Assembly (NCBI GenBank): GCA_025351205.1
Contig: JANXWI010000149.1
Location: 1 to 5,628 of the forward strand
DNA from: Deinococcus sp.
GTDB lineage: Bacteria; Deinococcota; Deinococci; Deinococcales; Deinococcaceae
Length of the DNA: 5,628 bases
Direction: 5' to 3'
The position numbers and the translations under genes are program-made. Positions 4,993 through 5,628 of the stretch are shown in pieces. A model generated the notes under the pieces. The model searched no databases, had not been told where the DNA came from, and saw only the letters and a program-made list of their open reading frames with translations. Positions within the stretch are counted from its first letter, which is position 1. Each line of letters begins with the position of its first letter.

Positions 4993-5628
4993 TCAATTCG
5001 CCAGGAGCGGGTGTCTTCTTCTGCGCCCGTATCCAGCAGCCGCGCCCAGCAGCAGCACGGCGGCGGCCAGAATCACGCCGGTCACCACCGTCCCCTGTTC
5101 CGGGCGGGCCAGATAGACGCCGTAGAAGGCCCAGGCCAGCACCAGTCCGAAGGCCACGTCGAGCCGCCGGACCAGCGTCACGGCCCCAATCAGCGCCGCG
5201 ACGAGCAGCAGAACCACCGACCACGCCTGGGGCGATACCCCGGCCAGCCCGTCGGTGAAGCCCCGGCTGACCAGCCAGGCGGTGATGTTGGCCGCCGCCG
5301 CCACCGTGATCCAGGCCAGATACAGGCTGGCCGGGACACCCAGGGCAAAGCGCTCAGCCCCCTTCAGCTTCATGTCGGCCAGGGTCAGGTAGAGGCGCAC
5401 CAGCGAGGCCAGCAGCGCCAGCATGATCAGCACGCTCAGCCCGAAGTTCAGCGTCTGGAAGGCCGTCAGCCAGGCGCTGTTCAGCAGGTTGGACAGCAGG
5501 TAGGGCCAGAACAGACGGTCGTAGCGGGGGCCGCGCTGGGCGGGCAACGCCTGATACATGGCGAACGTGATCAGTCCCAGAAAGATCACGCCCCACACCG
5601 CGAACGTCAGCCCGGCGGGCGTGAACGA
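4993..5628 (-). CDS. TspO/MBR-related Trp-rich membrane protein (partial, N-terminus off the right edge)
   Basis: The frame is open to the window edge, starting SFTPAGLTFAVWGVIFLGLI; the GTG at 5598 is internal, because that FTPAG-x-x-F-x-x-WG segment is the conserved start of the family's first visible helix. About 211 residues are visible. Membrane segments lie at roughly 7-26, 60-83, 94-120, 136-153, 156-175 and 180-200 (counting from the edge). Seven tryptophans are visible, among them WG, WPY, AWL, AWI and AWAF. The protein ends in a basic cytoplasmic-looking tail (GRRRRHPLLAN). The wider TspO/MBR superfamily binds tetrapyrroles and acts as membrane sensor or transporter. This longer six-helix type is usually annotated as a tryptophan-rich sensory protein, and its ligand is not established. 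It ends 27 nt from the convergent exported-protein gene. The superfamily call is moderate; the specific function is unknown. Confidence 0.7.
   Translation of the reverse strand, partial: SFTPAGLTFAVWGVIFLGLITFAMYQALPAQRGPRYDRLFWPYLLSNLLNSAWLTAFQTLNFGLSVLIMLALLASLVRLYLTLADMKLKGAERFALGVPASLYLAWITVAAAANITAWLVSRGFTDGLAGVSPQAWSVVLLLVAALIGAVTLVRRLDVAFGLVLAWAFYGVYLARPEQGTVVTGVILAAAVLLLGAAAGYGRRRRHPLLAN

Noticed and set aside
5354..5598. GTG at 5598 as the true start of the Trp-rich membrane protein
   Set aside because: The frame continues upstream with the conserved FTPAG-x-x-F segment to the window edge, so the start lies outside the window.

Overview
The window comes from a GC-rich bacterium, most likely a Deinococcus. 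The grounds are the ebfC-recR pair, GC-rich codon use, a NrtR-type Nudix regulator, several Roadblock/LC7 proteins, and -10 boxes lying only 5-9 nt upstream of start codons. Promoters placed like that fit the leaderless transcripts known to be common in Deinococcus. The genus is inferred from family content and style; no database was searched.

Layout, left to right. Nearly all genes are on the minus strand. At the left edge is the N-terminal part of a PlsC-type acyltransferase (1-398). Next come three consecutive Roadblock/LC7 genes (459-1673), which look like one operon transcribed leftward from a -10 box at about 1685. Upstream of that promoter are a 12-bp perfect palindrome and a tandem array of about 2.3 copies of a 96-nt structured non-coding repeat (1731-1942). 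Then come recR (2084-2755) and ebfC/ybaB (2838-3134), followed by a 254-nt spacer and a Nudix/winged-helix regulator (3389-4072) with a textbook promoter. Next is a decayed gene: the C-terminal end of a GNAT acetyltransferase on the plus strand, with its terminator-like hairpin still present. A plus-strand gene for a predicted exported protein of unknown function (4432-4965) follows. It converges on a TspO/MBR-type Trp-rich membrane protein (4993 to the right edge), whose N-terminus lies outside the window.

Functionally, ebfC and recR form the familiar nucleoid-associated/recombinational-repair pair, here without dnaX directly upstream. The Roadblock genes probably encode small dimeric scaffold or GTPase-regulator subunits, but no partner GTPase is visible. 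The Nudix-like regulator has a degenerate catalytic box, so it probably acts as a ligand-sensing transcription factor.

The least explained material is non-coding. It comprises the 96-nt repeat, whose copies show a compensatory base change in a predicted stem, and a recurring 15-nt degenerate tandem periodicity at gene junctions. One of those 15-nt arrays has become part of a protein's C-terminal tail.
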